Part shown: positions 1 through 8,110 of the stretch, piece after piece
How the letters are laid out: every line of letters begins with the position of its first letter
Position numbering within the stretch: the stretch's first letter is position 1
NCBI GenBank assembly: GCA_002840565.1
Contig: PHBK01000017.1
Coordinates: forward strand, 21,519 to 85,518
Direction: 5' to 3'
Origin: Deltaproteobacteria bacterium HGW-Deltaproteobacteria-12
Lineage (GTDB): Bacteria > Desulfobacterota > Syntrophia > Syntrophales > Smithellaceae
Length of the DNA: 64,000 nucleotides
Position numbers and translations under genes: made by a program
The notes under the pieces: model-generated
What the model was told of the DNA's origin: nothing
Database searches by the model: none
What the model saw: the letters and a program-made list of their open reading frames with translations, nothing else

Positions 1-599
1 TTATAAGTGGAAAACTCAACTTCCCCCTGATGGTGGATCTCGCCGTATTTCACTTTGTCCGTCCACTGCAGATCGTAGACATTGTTGATCCCCTGAAGGT
101 ACATGGCGATGCGTTCCGTTCCGTAGGTCAGCTCACCGCAGACCGGTTTGCAGTCAAAGCCGCCGACCTGCTGAAAATAGGTAAATTGCGATATTTCCAT
201 GCCATCAAGCCAGACCTCCCAGCCCAGTCCCCAGGCGCCCAGAGTAGGGGATTCCCAGTCGTCCTCGACAAAACGGATGTCATGCTCCAGAGGATCAATA
301 CCGAAGCTTTTCAGTGAATTCAGATAAAGTTCCTGAATATTGATTGGCGATGGTTTCAAAATCACCTGATATTGATAATAGTGCTGGAGCCGGTTGGGGT
401 TTTTCCCATAGCGGCCGTCGGTCGGTCGCCGTGACGGCTGGACATAGGCCACGTTCCACGGTTCCGGCCCCAGGGCGCGCAGGCAGGTTGCCGGGTGGAA
501 TGTTCCCGCGCCGACTTCCATATCGTAAGGCTGCTGAATTACACATCCCTGGGAATGCCAGTATTGTTCCAGGGCGAAGATTAATTCCTGAAAAGTCAC
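1..599 (-). CDS. glyQ: Glycyl-tRNA synthetase alpha subunit (partial, 3' end beyond window)
   Basis: Charges tRNA-Gly in the cytoplasm as the alpha chain of the bacterial alpha2beta2 enzyme. About 199 N-terminal residues are present, out of roughly 290 in the family; the reading frame runs off the left edge. Family-typical stretches are visible: [15 protein letters not shown] near residues 22-36, the [20 protein letters not shown] block, and [15 protein letters not shown] further on. The start is a GTG at 599, chosen because AAGGAGG sits about 6 bases upstream and translation begins [14 protein letters not shown], the usual N-terminus. In many deltaproteobacteria recO lies directly upstream of glyQ; here they are separated, which may matter for the recO relic at 7.3 kb. 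The beta-subunit gene glyS would be expected to the left. Confidence 0.95.
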   Translation of the reverse strand, partial: MTFQELIFALEQYWHSQGCVIQQPYDMEVGAGTFHPATCLRALGPEPWNVAYVQPSRRPTDGRYGKNPNRLQHYYQYQVILKPSPINIQELYLNSLKSFGIDPLEHDIRFVEDDWESPTLGAWGLGWEVWLDGMEISQFTYFQQVGGFDCKPVCGELTYGTERIAMYLQGINNVYDLQWTDKVKYGEIHHQGEVEFSTY

Positions 600-815
600 A
601 ATTTCCTCCTTGTTGCTTTAGGCAAAGAACTAGCCAATATAGCTGGCCTTTAGACAAAGGCGTTCCTAGCATGACCGGGCCATGGTGTCAATATGAAAGG
701 GCGAAACGATCACAGGTAAATAATATTATCCGGGTCGATTTTTCCTGCTTTACTTTACTTTGGTCTTGATATGTAATCTCCGGAAATAAAAAAATATCAG
801 TTCCAGAACAGGATA

Positions 816-1913
816 ATGACCGCAAGTATACCCGCCAAAAGAAGGATTCTTCATCTTGATATGGATGCCTTTTTCGCTGCTGTGGAGGAGCAGCGCAATC
901 CGGCGCTGAGAGGCAAACCTGTCGTCATCGGTGGCAGAGGTGATCCGACCAAAAGGGGTGTTGTCTCCACAGCCAATTATGAAGCCAGAAAATACGGCAT
1001 ACATTCGGCAATGCCGCTGATAACCGCGTATAAGATTTGCCCTCAGGCTGTTTTCCTGCCTGTGGATTATGAAGCTTATGTGAGGGTTTCCCGACAATTT
1101 AAATCTACGCTTTTATTTATTACCCCGATTATCGAAGACATTGGAATAGATGAAGTTTACCTGGATGTGTCGGAACTTGAGGAAACATCGGAAAATATTG
1201 TTGAACGAATCAAATCCGGGATTAAAGAAAAAACCGGCTTAACCTGCTCGGTCGGCATAGCGACCAACAAGCTTTTGGCCAAAATTGCCTCGGATATGCA
1301 AAAACCGGATGGGATGACGATTTTGAATGAAGAAGATATTGAAAGCCGGTTATGGCCGCTGCCGACGAGGAAATTATATGGAATCGGACCGAAGACCGAA
1401 GCGTATCTGAAAAAAATCGGTGTTGAGACCATTGGACAACTGGCTGCCCTGAAACTGGAGAATTTGCTGGAGCATTTTGGCAACTCCTATGGTCACTACC
1501 TTTATGATTCCGCCAGGGGGATTAATGACAGCCCTCTGGTTATGCACTGGGAAGCTAAATCAATCAGCCGCGAGACTACTTTTCAGAAAGATGTAAAAGA
1601 CTGGCAGTTTATAGCAAAAACTCTGGCGGCACTGACCCGGGAAGTAGTCACTGACCTGCGCGATGGCGGGCACGCTGCCAGGACAGTAACCATCAAAATC
1701 CGATTCAGTGACTTTCAAACCCTCACCCGGGCCAAAACCATAGACGAATATACGGATTCCGAAGAAGAGTTGAGGAGGGCGGCGTTTGCCTGTCTGAAGC
1801 GAATTGATCTGAACAAACGCGTCCGGTTGATTGGTGTGAGGGCCAGCAGTCTGGGAAGAAGGGGCGGGGAAAAACAGCAAATCGTTTTTTCGAAAAAAAG
1901 GTTGACTTACTAA
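816..1913 (+). CDS. dinB: DNA polymerase IV (Y-family translesion polymerase)
   Basis: Error-prone lesion-bypass DNA polymerase, full length at 365 residues. The palm motif HLDMDAFFAAVEE gives the first metal-binding Asp (Asp15), and IEDIGIDEVYLDV carries the second acidic pair. Also visible are the finger/palm segment KRGVVSTANYEARKYGIHSAMP, the helix-hairpin-helix region LYGIGPKTEAYLKKIGVETIGQLA, and a little-finger domain with ISRETTF. The start ATG has a poor ribosome site (AGGATA), but the next ATG would remove part of the catalytic motif. It diverges from glyQ, so the 216 bases between them hold both promoters. No LexA-type operator was recognised. Confidence 0.95.
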   Translation: MTASIPAKRRILHLDMDAFFAAVEEQRNPALRGKPVVIGGRGDPTKRGVVSTANYEARKYGIHSAMPLITAYKICPQAVFLPVDYEAYVRVSRQFKSTLLFITPIIEDIGIDEVYLDVSELEETSENIVERIKSGIKEKTGLTCSVGIATNKLLAKIASDMQKPDGMTILNEEDIESRLWPLPTRKLYGIGPKTEAYLKKIGVETIGQLAALKLENLLEHFGNSYGHYLYDSARGINDSPLVMHWEAKSISRETTFQKDVKDWQFIAKTLAALTREVVTDLRDGGHAARTVTIKIRFSDFQTLTRAKTIDEYTDSEEELRRAAFACLKRIDLNKRVRLIGVRASSLGRRGGEKQQIVFSKKRLTY

Positions 1914-2015
1914 AGGATCAAGTTTAAAAAGAAAATGGTTTAAAGATGTCGTTAACATCGGTCACTTTTCGAAAAAGACAAGTAATAATATCTACCTTAA
2001 TACAAGGAGGGTGAA

Positions 2016-3314
2016 ATGAAAAAAATTGTAATGTTTCTTATGGCTCTTGCGATGCTGTCTGCAGCCACGGCGGGATATGCGCAAGTTAAGGCAGGGTCGA
2101 TCACCGTTTCGCCAACGCTTGGCGGTTACATATTTGAAGGTAATGAAGATACGAGCAACTCCTTGGGTATCGGGCTGCGAGCCGGTTACAATTTTACCAG
2201 GTACCTTGGTTTGGAAGGCTTTGTTCATTATTTTCCCACGGAGATAACCGGTCCGGGCGGTAAGGAAAAAAGCAATTTTCTCGGCTACGGGATCGAAGGT
2301 CTTTTCCACATTCTGCCGAACGGACCGCTGGTGCCTTTCCTGGCAGTCGGTGTCGGAGGCACCCACTATAGCAGCAAATACGTTGACACCACCGAAGACA
2401 AAGCGAACAAAATTGCTGTTGATTACGGAGTGGGAGTGAAGTATTTCCTGACGGAAAATTTTGCCCTGCGCGCCGATGTGCGACATGTTATTCCATTCGG
2501 CGACATCCATCACAATCTTCTCTATTCAATAGGTTTAACCATTGCCTTTGGCGGAGCCAAAAAGGCTGCTGTAGCTGAGGGATCGGCTGTTCAGCAGGCC
2601 GCTGCTCCGGCAGCAGTGATAATGGATTCAGATAAAGACGGAGTTCCGGATGATCGGGATAAATGCCCCGGCACGCCTGCCGGTGTGGCGGTGGATAGGG
2701 ACGGCTGCCCGCCGGATACCGACAGGGATGGCGTTCCCGATTATCTCGATCGGTGCCCCGATACACCTGCCGGTGTGGCGGTGGATAGGGATGGCTGCCC
2801 GCCGGATGCGGATAAAGACGGTGTTCCCGATTACCTGGATAAATGTCCCGGAACGCCAATCGGCGTGTCGGTAGATAAAGATGGTTGTCCTCCGCCTCCG
2901 CCTCCGGTTGTTCAGGAAACGAGGAGCCAGGCGGAGAAAGCACGAGAAATTCAAGAGAAGGGAAGAACAACCCTGAAAGTGTTCTTTGCCTTCGATAAAT
3001 CAGAGATCAAGAAAAACTCCTTTGAGGAAATTGATGACATGGTTGCGGTTTTGAAAAAGTATCCTGCATTGAATATAACCATCGAAGGACATACGGATAA
3101 TGTCGGCAGCGCTGCATATAACAAGAAACTTTCGCAGCAGCGCGCCGAAGCGGTGAAGAAATACATGGTCATAAAAGGTGGCATTGATGCGAAACGCCTG
3201 AATGCGGTAGGCTTCGGTCTGGAGAAGCCCATTGCTACCAATGGCACGAAAGAAGGCAGGGCAAAGAACCGCCGTGTGGAAGCGGCAACTGCCGATTATA
3301 CTATTAAGAAGTGA
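2016..3314 (+). CDS. OmpA-family outer-membrane protein with thrombospondin type 3 repeats
   Basis: Outer-membrane barrel tethered to peptidoglycan. The 432-residue protein has a signal peptide (1-22, cleavage after GYA), an eight-strand-type beta-barrel (about 23-185), three calcium-binding thrombospondin type 3 repeats of about 33 residues (roughly 205-292, pattern D.DKDGVPD..D.CP.TP.GV.VD.DGCP), a proline hinge (PPPPPP), and a C-terminal OmpA domain (about 312-425) with FAFDKSEIK and the peptidoglycan-contact segment EGHTDNVGS...LSQQRAEAVKKY. The start is supported by AAGGAGGGTGAA just upstream. It is monocistronic, followed by a strong terminator. The repeats are visible in DNA as a 99-bp periodicity, which could allow repeat-number change. 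The family assignment is secure; any specific porin activity is inference. Confidence 0.93.
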   Translation: MKKIVMFLMALAMLSAATAGYAQVKAGSITVSPTLGGYIFEGNEDTSNSLGIGLRAGYNFTRYLGLEGFVHYFPTEITGPGGKEKSNFLGYGIEGLFHILPNGPLVPFLAVGVGGTHYSSKYVDTTEDKANKIAVDYGVGVKYFLTENFALRADVRHVIPFGDIHHNLLYSIGLTIAFGGAKKAAVAEGSAVQQAAAPAAVIMDSDKDGVPDDRDKCPGTPAGVAVDRDGCPPDTDRDGVPDYLDRCPDTPAGVAVDRDGCPPDADKDGVPDYLDKCPGTPIGVSVDKDGCPPPPPPVVQETRSQAEKAREIQEKGRTTLKVFFAFDKSEIKKNSFEEIDDMVAVLKKYPALNITIEGHTDNVGSAAYNKKLSQQRAEAVKKYMVIKGGIDAKRLNAVGFGLEKPIATNGTKEGRAKNRRVEAATADYTIKK

Positions 3315-3361
3315 GCCCGGCTGAAGGAAACAAGACTTAAAATCTGAAGGTAAAAAAGTAT

Positions 3362-3400
3362 AAAAAAGCCCCTGCGGTTCGCCCCAGGGGCTTTTGTTTT
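3362..3400. terminator. Bidirectional intrinsic terminator between ompA-like gene and U32 gene
   Basis: An 11-bp perfect stem (3364-3374 with 3385-3395) and a 10-base loop are flanked by an A-run on the left and a T-run (TTTTGTTTTT) on the right. It therefore serves the convergent genes on both sides. It lies 50 bases after the porin stop codon and 5 bases from the U32 gene stop. Confidence 0.9.
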
Positions 3401-3404
3401 TAGT

Positions 3405-4637
3405 TTAATTGTCTTCAGCCTTCGGCCTTATAGCCTTTCTGATCATTGCTCCCACCGGCGCGCGGCCTTCCCACGGGAAATAAACCTTATTGCCGCCATG
3501 AGCTGTGGCCAGCCTGTTTCCATTGAAATCAAGCATAGTCAAGGAATCTATTTTAACTGTGCTTTCCGGTAATATCAGTTCCAGCTCATCGCCGGCAGTC
3601 AGGCGGTTCCTGACATCCAATAGAATTATTTTTCGGGTGGCGTCATATTCCAGGATTGTTCCCGCCGGTTCATGAGTTTGAATATATTTTATATCCGGAC
3701 TGGTTTCATTGATCTTTTCTTCGCTGAAGGCAAAGCCGGTTGTGTAACCACGGTTGGATATTTTTCCGAGCTCATCGAGCCATTCCGGCTTGCTCCGATA
3801 GTTAGCGGTATGTCTGATAAGAGTGTCCAGAGCCTGGCGGTATGTTCTGGTTACCATTGCCACATAATAGGATGATTTCATCCGGCCTTCAATCTTCAGA
3901 CTGACAACGCCGGAAGCTAATATTTCCGGCAGATATTCAATTAAACATAAATCCCGGGAACTCAATAAGTAACTGTACCTTTCATCTTCTTCCAGAACGA
4001 GTGGTTCGGTGGGACGGGTGGATTCATGCAGCAGGTACTCCCAGCGGCAGGGCTGGCTGCAATCGCCCTGATTGGCGCTGCGCCGGTTACGAAAAGCGGA
4101 CAAATAACAGCGCCCCGAGTAGGCCACGCACATGGCGCCGTGCACGAAAATCTCCAGTTCCATTTCGGGAACAGCCGCCGCTATCTCACTGATTTCCTTT
4201 AAGTTCAACTCCCGGGCCAGGACGATCCGCCGCACTCCCTGATCCTGCCAGAAACGAACCGCATCGGTATTGGTGGTATTAGCCTGAGTGCTCAAATGAA
4301 GAGGAATTCTTGGCGCCAGATCACCCAGCAGCCTGACCATGCCCGGATCGCTGACGATGAGCGCGTCAAGCCCGACGGCTTTAACCTCGGGTATAATCTG
4401 CCGCATCAGATCCAGGTCGGTATTACGGGCAAAGGTATTGACTGCGCCATAGACTTTTACCCCTTGGGCGTGGGCATCTTTTATCCCTGAGGCTAAATCG
4501 GCAAGGAGCATTTCAGCGGACTGCGAGCGCAGACTCAGACCGGCAATGCCGACATATACAGCGTCAGCGCCATATAGGATAGCTGTATGCATCTTTTCCC
4601 GATTGCCTGCGGGTATTAACAATTCCGGTATTTTCAT
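3405..4637 (-). CDS. U32 peptidase-family protein, tRNA 5-hydroxyuridine modification (TrhP/YegQ-like)
   Basis: About 410 residues. The N-terminus MKIPELLIPAGNREKM...ADAVYVG is the U32 TIM-barrel start. The Cys-rich segment VAYSGRCYLSAFRNRR.NQGDC.QPCRWEY closely follows the pattern of E. coli YegQ (TrhP), which takes part in prephenate-dependent hydroxylation of wobble U34 in tRNA; these cysteines are thought to bind an iron-sulfur cluster. A C-terminal beta-domain (about 330-400) follows. The start at 4637 was preferred over an upstream in-frame ATG because AAAGGAAA lies 7 bases before it. It stands alone, facing the porin and divergent from the HD-domain gene. The RlhA branch, which modifies 23S rRNA, is a possible alternative; YegQ-like length and motif favour TrhP. 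Confidence 0.85.
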   Translation of the reverse strand: MKIPELLIPAGNREKMHTAILYGADAVYVGIAGLSLRSQSAEMLLADLASGIKDAHAQGVKVYGAVNTFARNTDLDLMRQIIPEVKAVGLDALIVSDPGMVRLLGDLAPRIPLHLSTQANTTNTDAVRFWQDQGVRRIVLARELNLKEISEIAAAVPEMELEIFVHGAMCVAYSGRCYLSAFRNRRSANQGDCSQPCRWEYLLHESTRPTEPLVLEEDERYSYLLSSRDLCLIEYLPEILASGVVSLKIEGRMKSSYYVAMVTRTYRQALDTLIRHTANYRSKPEWLDELGKISNRGYTTGFAFSEEKINETSPDIKYIQTHEPAGTILEYDATRKIILLDVRNRLTAGDELELILPESTVKIDSLTMLDFNGNRLATAHGGNKVYFPWEGRAPVGAMIRKAIRPKAEDN

Positions 4638-4851
4638 AGCCGTTTCCTTTATAATATTTTCGGAAAAATATGTTAGCAAAAAAAATTACCCGGCACAAAT
4701 AAATGGCATATCTGATGCCGGCGATTGCAATTCCCTATGCATTTTGGGGCCATTCCAGTTCATTATTTCGTTGACAGGCAACGGCATTTGCCCCTATATT
4801 GTTCCCGGGGAAAGTGAGTACTCCTTACAATGTGTTCCGGGTGACAGAAGA

Positions 4852-5769
4852 ATGAAAAACAGCACGGAAAAGCTTATTCAGCTTGTAAACATTGAAGATC
4901 CGGACTGTGTGCTCAAAGAAGTAAAATTCATACTGCTCAGTATGAATTCTGATTTTTCCACTAAAAATATCGAAAATGTATTTCAAGACATCATCATGCT
5001 TTTTCAGGGGAAGTATCAGGGTTATCAGGCCTGTAATACCGAATACCATGATTTAAGACACACACTGGAAGTATTTCTCGCCACTTCCCGGCTAATCCAT
5101 GGCGCGCTGATCGACGGCAGGTTGATTTCAGAGAAAATGATCAACATCGGCATCATCAGTGCACTGATGCATGATACGGGCTACAGTCAGACTCTGGATG
5201 ATGTAAACGGCACCGGCGCAAAGTACACCGTAAGCCATATACTGCGAAGCATCGAATTCTGTACTAAATATTTTGCCGGCAGCCCTTCTTACGGCGGTGA
5301 TCTGAATTCATTTCGCGATATACTGCTTTGTACAGGTTTTACAGACAGAATAGAAGGAATTAAATTCTCGAGCCCCGAGGTGGAAACTGTCGGTAAGATT
5401 CTCGGGGCAGCAGACCTTCTGGGTCAAATGGCTGACCGTCTTTATCTGGAAAAACTCCTTTATCTGTACCATGAATTTAAAGATGCCGGCATTGCCGGCT
5501 TCGAGAACGAATATGATCTACTTAAAAAAACTGTTACATTTTATGGTCAGAGCCTGAATCGGATGGAAAAAGATCTCAGCGGTGTGCACAAACATATGAA
5601 ATCGCATTTTCGCGTCCGGTGGGGACTGGATAGAAATTTATATATCGACAGCATCGAAAATAACATAGATTATCTGAAATATATCATCCAGCAGGATGAC
5701 TATATGTCCTTTCTGAAACGCGGCGGCATAGTGCAAAAATTAAAGAAAAGCAGACTCGAAGCTTTGTAA
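4852..5769 (+). CDS. HD-domain (metal-dependent phosphohydrolase-like) protein
   Basis: About 305 residues. The HD signature is visible as YHDLRHT (His66, His70) followed by ISALMHDTGYS (His107-Asp108), the metal-ligand arrangement of HD phosphohydrolases. The second half is helical, with AADLLGQMADRLYLEKLLYLY. There is no GYP motif, so it is not an HD-GYP cyclic-di-GMP phosphodiesterase. The open frame extends upstream to 4546, but that part overlaps the U32 gene antisense; MKNSTEKLIQL at 4852 is the likely start despite a weak ribosome site (AGAAG). A nucleotide or second-messenger phosphohydrolase is the general expectation; the substrate is unknown. Confidence 0.75.
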   Translation: MKNSTEKLIQLVNIEDPDCVLKEVKFILLSMNSDFSTKNIENVFQDIIMLFQGKYQGYQACNTEYHDLRHTLEVFLATSRLIHGALIDGRLISEKMINIGIISALMHDTGYSQTLDDVNGTGAKYTVSHILRSIEFCTKYFAGSPSYGGDLNSFRDILLCTGFTDRIEGIKFSSPEVETVGKILGAADLLGQMADRLYLEKLLYLYHEFKDAGIAGFENEYDLLKKTVTFYGQSLNRMEKDLSGVHKHMKSHFRVRWGLDRNLYIDSIENNIDYLKYIIQQDDYMSFLKRGGIVQKLKKSRLEAL

Positions 5770-5812
5770 TTTTTCACATCAGGGATGTCGGAACAGCGCC
5801 GCTTATTTGGCA

Positions 5813-6307
5813 TTAAAACAGGGCGATCTGAGCTGAGTCCATGACCCTGGCTATAAAATAGAACATCAGCCCGACATAGACGAAAGTGAAGATGGTGTGC
5901 CGCAGAAAATATCTGGAAAATACTTTGTGTTCGGCAAAGCATCTCCAGAGATAAAGAAGACCTATCTGCAGGAGATAGATGGTATAGCCCAGCGCCGCCA
6001 GGATCTTGGCGGAATAACCCCATTGACCGAAATAGGTGAAGAAGGCGATCAGCGCAAAGGCAAGATGGGCAAACCCAACTTCATACTGGTAGTACGGTTT
6101 GTCAACTTCCCAGCCCAGACGCCGGGCGTCGCTCCTCTGAAAGATAAGATGGCCGGTGAAACTGAGCAGACCGACGATCCCGACAGCGCCGATGATGATC
6201 GTATCGACAGCGTCCTCAAGATTCTTGCCAAACAACTCATAGTAGCCTAAGAAAAGGCCAACGGCGCCCGTCACTATTCTCAATGTTGCGATGACATGCG
6301 CAATCAC
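5813..6307 (-). CDS. Small four-helix inner-membrane protein, function unknown
   Basis: 164 residues with about four hydrophobic segments (roughly 8-25, 35-57, 78-98 and 100-120) and a final one at about 135-155. Charged loops include RSDARRLGWEVDKPYYQYE. The pattern resembles small uncharacterised membrane proteins of the DUF6790 type, but that name is from memory of the general pattern and is uncertain. It starts at MIAHVIATLRIV, preceded by AGAGAGG. It faces the HD-domain gene convergently with 43 bases between and no obvious hairpin. No catalytic motif was seen. Confidence 0.6.
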   Translation of the reverse strand: MIAHVIATLRIVTGAVGLFLGYYELFGKNLEDAVDTIIIGAVGIVGLLSFTGHLIFQRSDARRLGWEVDKPYYQYEVGFAHLAFALIAFFTYFGQWGYSAKILAALGYTIYLLQIGLLYLWRCFAEHKVFSRYFLRHTIFTFVYVGLMFYFIARVMDSAQIALF

Positions 6308-6460
6308 AACTGGAACCTCTCTGACTGAACTAGTAAGTCTGCTGCCCTCAAGCTTATGTATAGCATCATTAGGCGAAAGCTTGGGGATTGCTCGCTTTTT
6401 CTTACCTGGTCATGCCTATATATGCCTGTAGTTGCAGCTAATGTCAAATATTAAAACATT

Positions 6461-7273
6461 CTAATCTGCTTGGACGAAGTCGGTCATCTCTTTCCACAGA
6501 GATGCGTCCGCGTGAAACGGCCAATCGTTATGGCCGGCGCCGGAAATTACCCACATCCGTTTTCTCCCTTCGGGCAGAGAAGAGAATAGCTTGTACGCGT
6601 GTTTAATGGGCAGAATTTCGTCGCGCTCGGCTCCGACCACGGAAATTTTCCCCGGGAACGATTGCAGGTTACCGCTGCTGTCATACTTGTCGGTTAACAG
6701 CATTGCCACCGGCAGAAAGGGAAAAAGAGACTTGGCAACGGCGGCCAGTGTGTCCCAGGGTGTAATTAGGATGATGCCGGCTACCGGAACGGAAGTTTGC
6801 CTGGCAACGGCGGCGGCAACACCGCAACCGAGCGATTCGCCTAAAAGATAAAACGGTTTCCCATATTGCTCAAACGCCGCCTGCACTGTCTCCAAACCGT
6901 CGGCGACAAAATGTTTTTCTCCGACCTGACCGGGCCGGCCTCCATATTGCGGATATTCGGCCAGAATGACCCGAAAACCCAACTCCCTAAGAGGCTCCAT
7001 ATAAAATCCTCTGTCGAGAGCTGTCCCTCCGTTGCCGTGAAAAATAACAATCGTTCCGCTGGGCGCCGCAGTTTCTCTTCTGGCAGTCAACCCCCGATAA
7101 TCCGCGGGAGTTTCCTTCCAGAGCTTCATATTTTCGGCGGCCAGTAACTGCGGGGCCGGCCACTGTGCACTGGGGAAATAAAGAAATCGATTTTGCATAT
7201 TACAGCCTCCTAGGAACAATACCAAAACAAACAGCAGAGATGAATTGACTGGCAAGCATCTGTTCAGTTTCAT
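6461..7273 (-). CDS. Alpha/beta-hydrolase lipoprotein
   Basis: 270 residues. A lipoprotein signal peptide (1-24) ends in the lipobox LFLGGC, so it should be lipid-anchored on the periplasmic side. The alpha/beta-hydrolase core shows the oxyanion strand IVIFHGNGGT, the nucleophile elbow GESLG (Ser), an acidic residue in ERDEILPIKHAYKLF and the catalytic His in GAGHNDWP. This is the arrangement of the YqiA/BEM46/prolyl-oligopeptidase-like serine hydrolases (esterase or thioesterase). The substrate is unknown. It is the last conventional gene before the accessory segment; its 5' end is 66 bases from the recO relic. Confidence 0.8.
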   Translation of the reverse strand: MKLNRCLPVNSSLLFVLVLFLGGCNMQNRFLYFPSAQWPAPQLLAAENMKLWKETPADYRGLTARRETAAPSGTIVIFHGNGGTALDRGFYMEPLRELGFRVILAEYPQYGGRPGQVGEKHFVADGLETVQAAFEQYGKPFYLLGESLGCGVAAAVARQTSVPVAGIILITPWDTLAAVAKSLFPFLPVAMLLTDKYDSSGNLQSFPGKISVVGAERDEILPIKHAYKLFSSLPEGRKRMWVISGAGHNDWPFHADASLWKEMTDFVQAD

Positions 7274-7338
7274 TAGTTCAACCGGGCGATCACCTGTTCG
7301 ATTTTTAACTAATGTCCATCAACTGAGAAGAACAAGCA

Positions 7339-7612
7339 TTATGAACACAGTTTGCGCACCTGTTCCATGACCTTCAGTGATTTTACTTCACGGCTGAGGA
7401 TATGCGATATGAATCCGACCAGAATGTTACGGGATTCCAGGGCCAGAGAATCGGACAGCGCGATCAGTTTAATTTTATCGGTATCCATATCCTTGCCCAG
7501 CAGCAATGTCCGGCCGCTTTCAAAATGCGCATTTCAAAAAAGCGAACCACTGCATCCGAGGCTTTTTGTGTGCAGAGCAGCGTTAAAAAAGTTTGCAGAA
7601 GCTCAAATATTT
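7339..7612 (-). pseudogene. recO relic: truncated, internally deleted second copy of the recO 3' part
   Basis: This stretch aligns with two parts of the intact recO (9819-9988 and about 10140-10240). It encodes the RecO C-terminus (ESRNILVGFISHIL...VRKLCS, stop) and a middle part (KIFELLQTFLTLLCTQKASDAVVRFFEMRILKAAG). It has lost about 150 bases between short CCGG-containing repeats, which also shifts the frame, and everything upstream of KIFELL. By hand alignment there are about ten differences in roughly 165 bases of the 3' block, and most do not change the protein. That suggests a once-functional allele from a close relative rather than a decayed local duplicate. The loss of the zinc-finger region makes it non-functional. 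Confidence 0.88.
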
Positions 7613-7720
7613 TCCGCTTTCCGGGGATTTTTCTTTTTTAAGAGCAAGAAACAATAAAATAGAAGCAACAAGTAATATGCTTATAATTACAAAGATAGTT
7701 ACTTGTGCTTTTTTATTCAT
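7583..7720 (-). CDS. Truncated hydrophobic N-terminal peptide (archaeal-like QVTIF signal), fused into recO relic
   Basis: A 45-codon frame beginning MNKKAQVTIFVIISILLVAS, then more hydrophobic residues and LKKEK. It is preceded by GAAAGGGG about 12 bases upstream. The lysine-rich start, Q-V-T-I-F and a single long hydrophobic helix form a pattern I associate with secreted or pilin-like proteins of DPANN archaea (Woesearchaeota/Pacearchaeota); this is from memory, not a search. After about residue 33 the frame crosses into recO-relic DNA and ends at 7583 in a wrong frame of recO. The real gene was therefore cut by the junction near 7612-7640, and the product is probably meaningless. Confidence 0.45.
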   Translation of the reverse strand: MNKKAQVTIFVIISILLVASILLFLALKKEKSPESGKYLSFCKLF

Positions 7721-7751
7721 ATTTGAATAAACCCCTTTCTGTGGCCCCTTT

Positions 7752-7889
7752 TTATTCATTTTTCTCTTTCAGTAATTTAATTGCATCCTCAATCACATGA
7801 GATTTGTTTCTGTATTTTCCTTTTTTTAAGAATTCTTCAATAATCTCTTCCGTCTCTTTATCAACTGTAGCAGATATTCGTGTTTTCAT
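7752..7889 (-). CDS. Small ribbon-helix-helix (CopG/Arc-type) DNA-binding protein
   Basis: 45 residues. Strand MKTRISATVD is followed by helix KETEEIIEEFLKKG, the turn KYRNKS, and helix HVIEDAIKLLKEK. This is a minimal ribbon-helix-helix fold that binds DNA as a dimer through the strand residues. The pattern TRISATVDKETEEII...NKSHVIEDAI is common in archaeal and plasmid antitoxins and repressors. A dense AT-rich array with exact repeats lies directly upstream (7925-8060) and could be its operator. No toxin partner follows; the next frame is the truncated peptide. It is very A/T-rich compared with the surrounding chromosome, which suggests transfer. The fold assignment is firm; its role is inference. 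Confidence 0.72.
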   Translation of the reverse strand: MKTRISATVDKETEEIIEEFLKKGKYRNKSHVIEDAIKLLKEKNE

Positions 7890-7934
7890 CTCTTTACTTT
7901 AACCAAGCATTGACAAGGCCCTTTTTTCAAGTAA

Positions 7935-8049
7935 TACTTTATATTACTAAATATTCCTAAATATACTTAATCATATAAAATATACTTTATCTTATATAAG
8001 CATACTAAATATATTTAAGAGTATAAAATATACTTTATATTACTAAATA
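7935..8049. repeat. AT-rich iteron-like repeat array
   Basis: The 19-mer TACTTTATATTACTAAATA occurs exactly at 7935-7953 and 8031-8049. The 16-mer ATAAAATATACTTTAT occurs exactly at 7975-7990 and 8023-8038. Further degenerate copies of TATACTTTAT/ACTAAATAT lie between. The tract is almost entirely A and T and sits just upstream of the ribbon-helix-helix gene. Such arrays can be operators, centromere-like sites or replication iterons. Confidence 0.7.
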
Positions 8050-8110
8050 ATAACATTATTTAAAGGTTTTTATTAGAATGGCTTTGCATCATAATTAAGA
8101 AATTTTATCA

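Noticed and set aside
295..769. Open frames on both strands over the glyQ start region
   Set aside because: They lie in other frames of glyQ, whose own frame (GTG start, run-off at the edge) has clear family motifs.
2488..2970. Two long antisense frames rich in Arg/Pro over the porin repeats
   Set aside because: They mirror the 99-bp thrombospondin-type repeats and have no ribosome site; low-complexity shadows.
7925..8060. Possible CRISPR array in the AT-rich tract
   Set aside because: Repeats are irregularly spaced, degenerate, and lack uniform unique spacers; no cas genes nearby.
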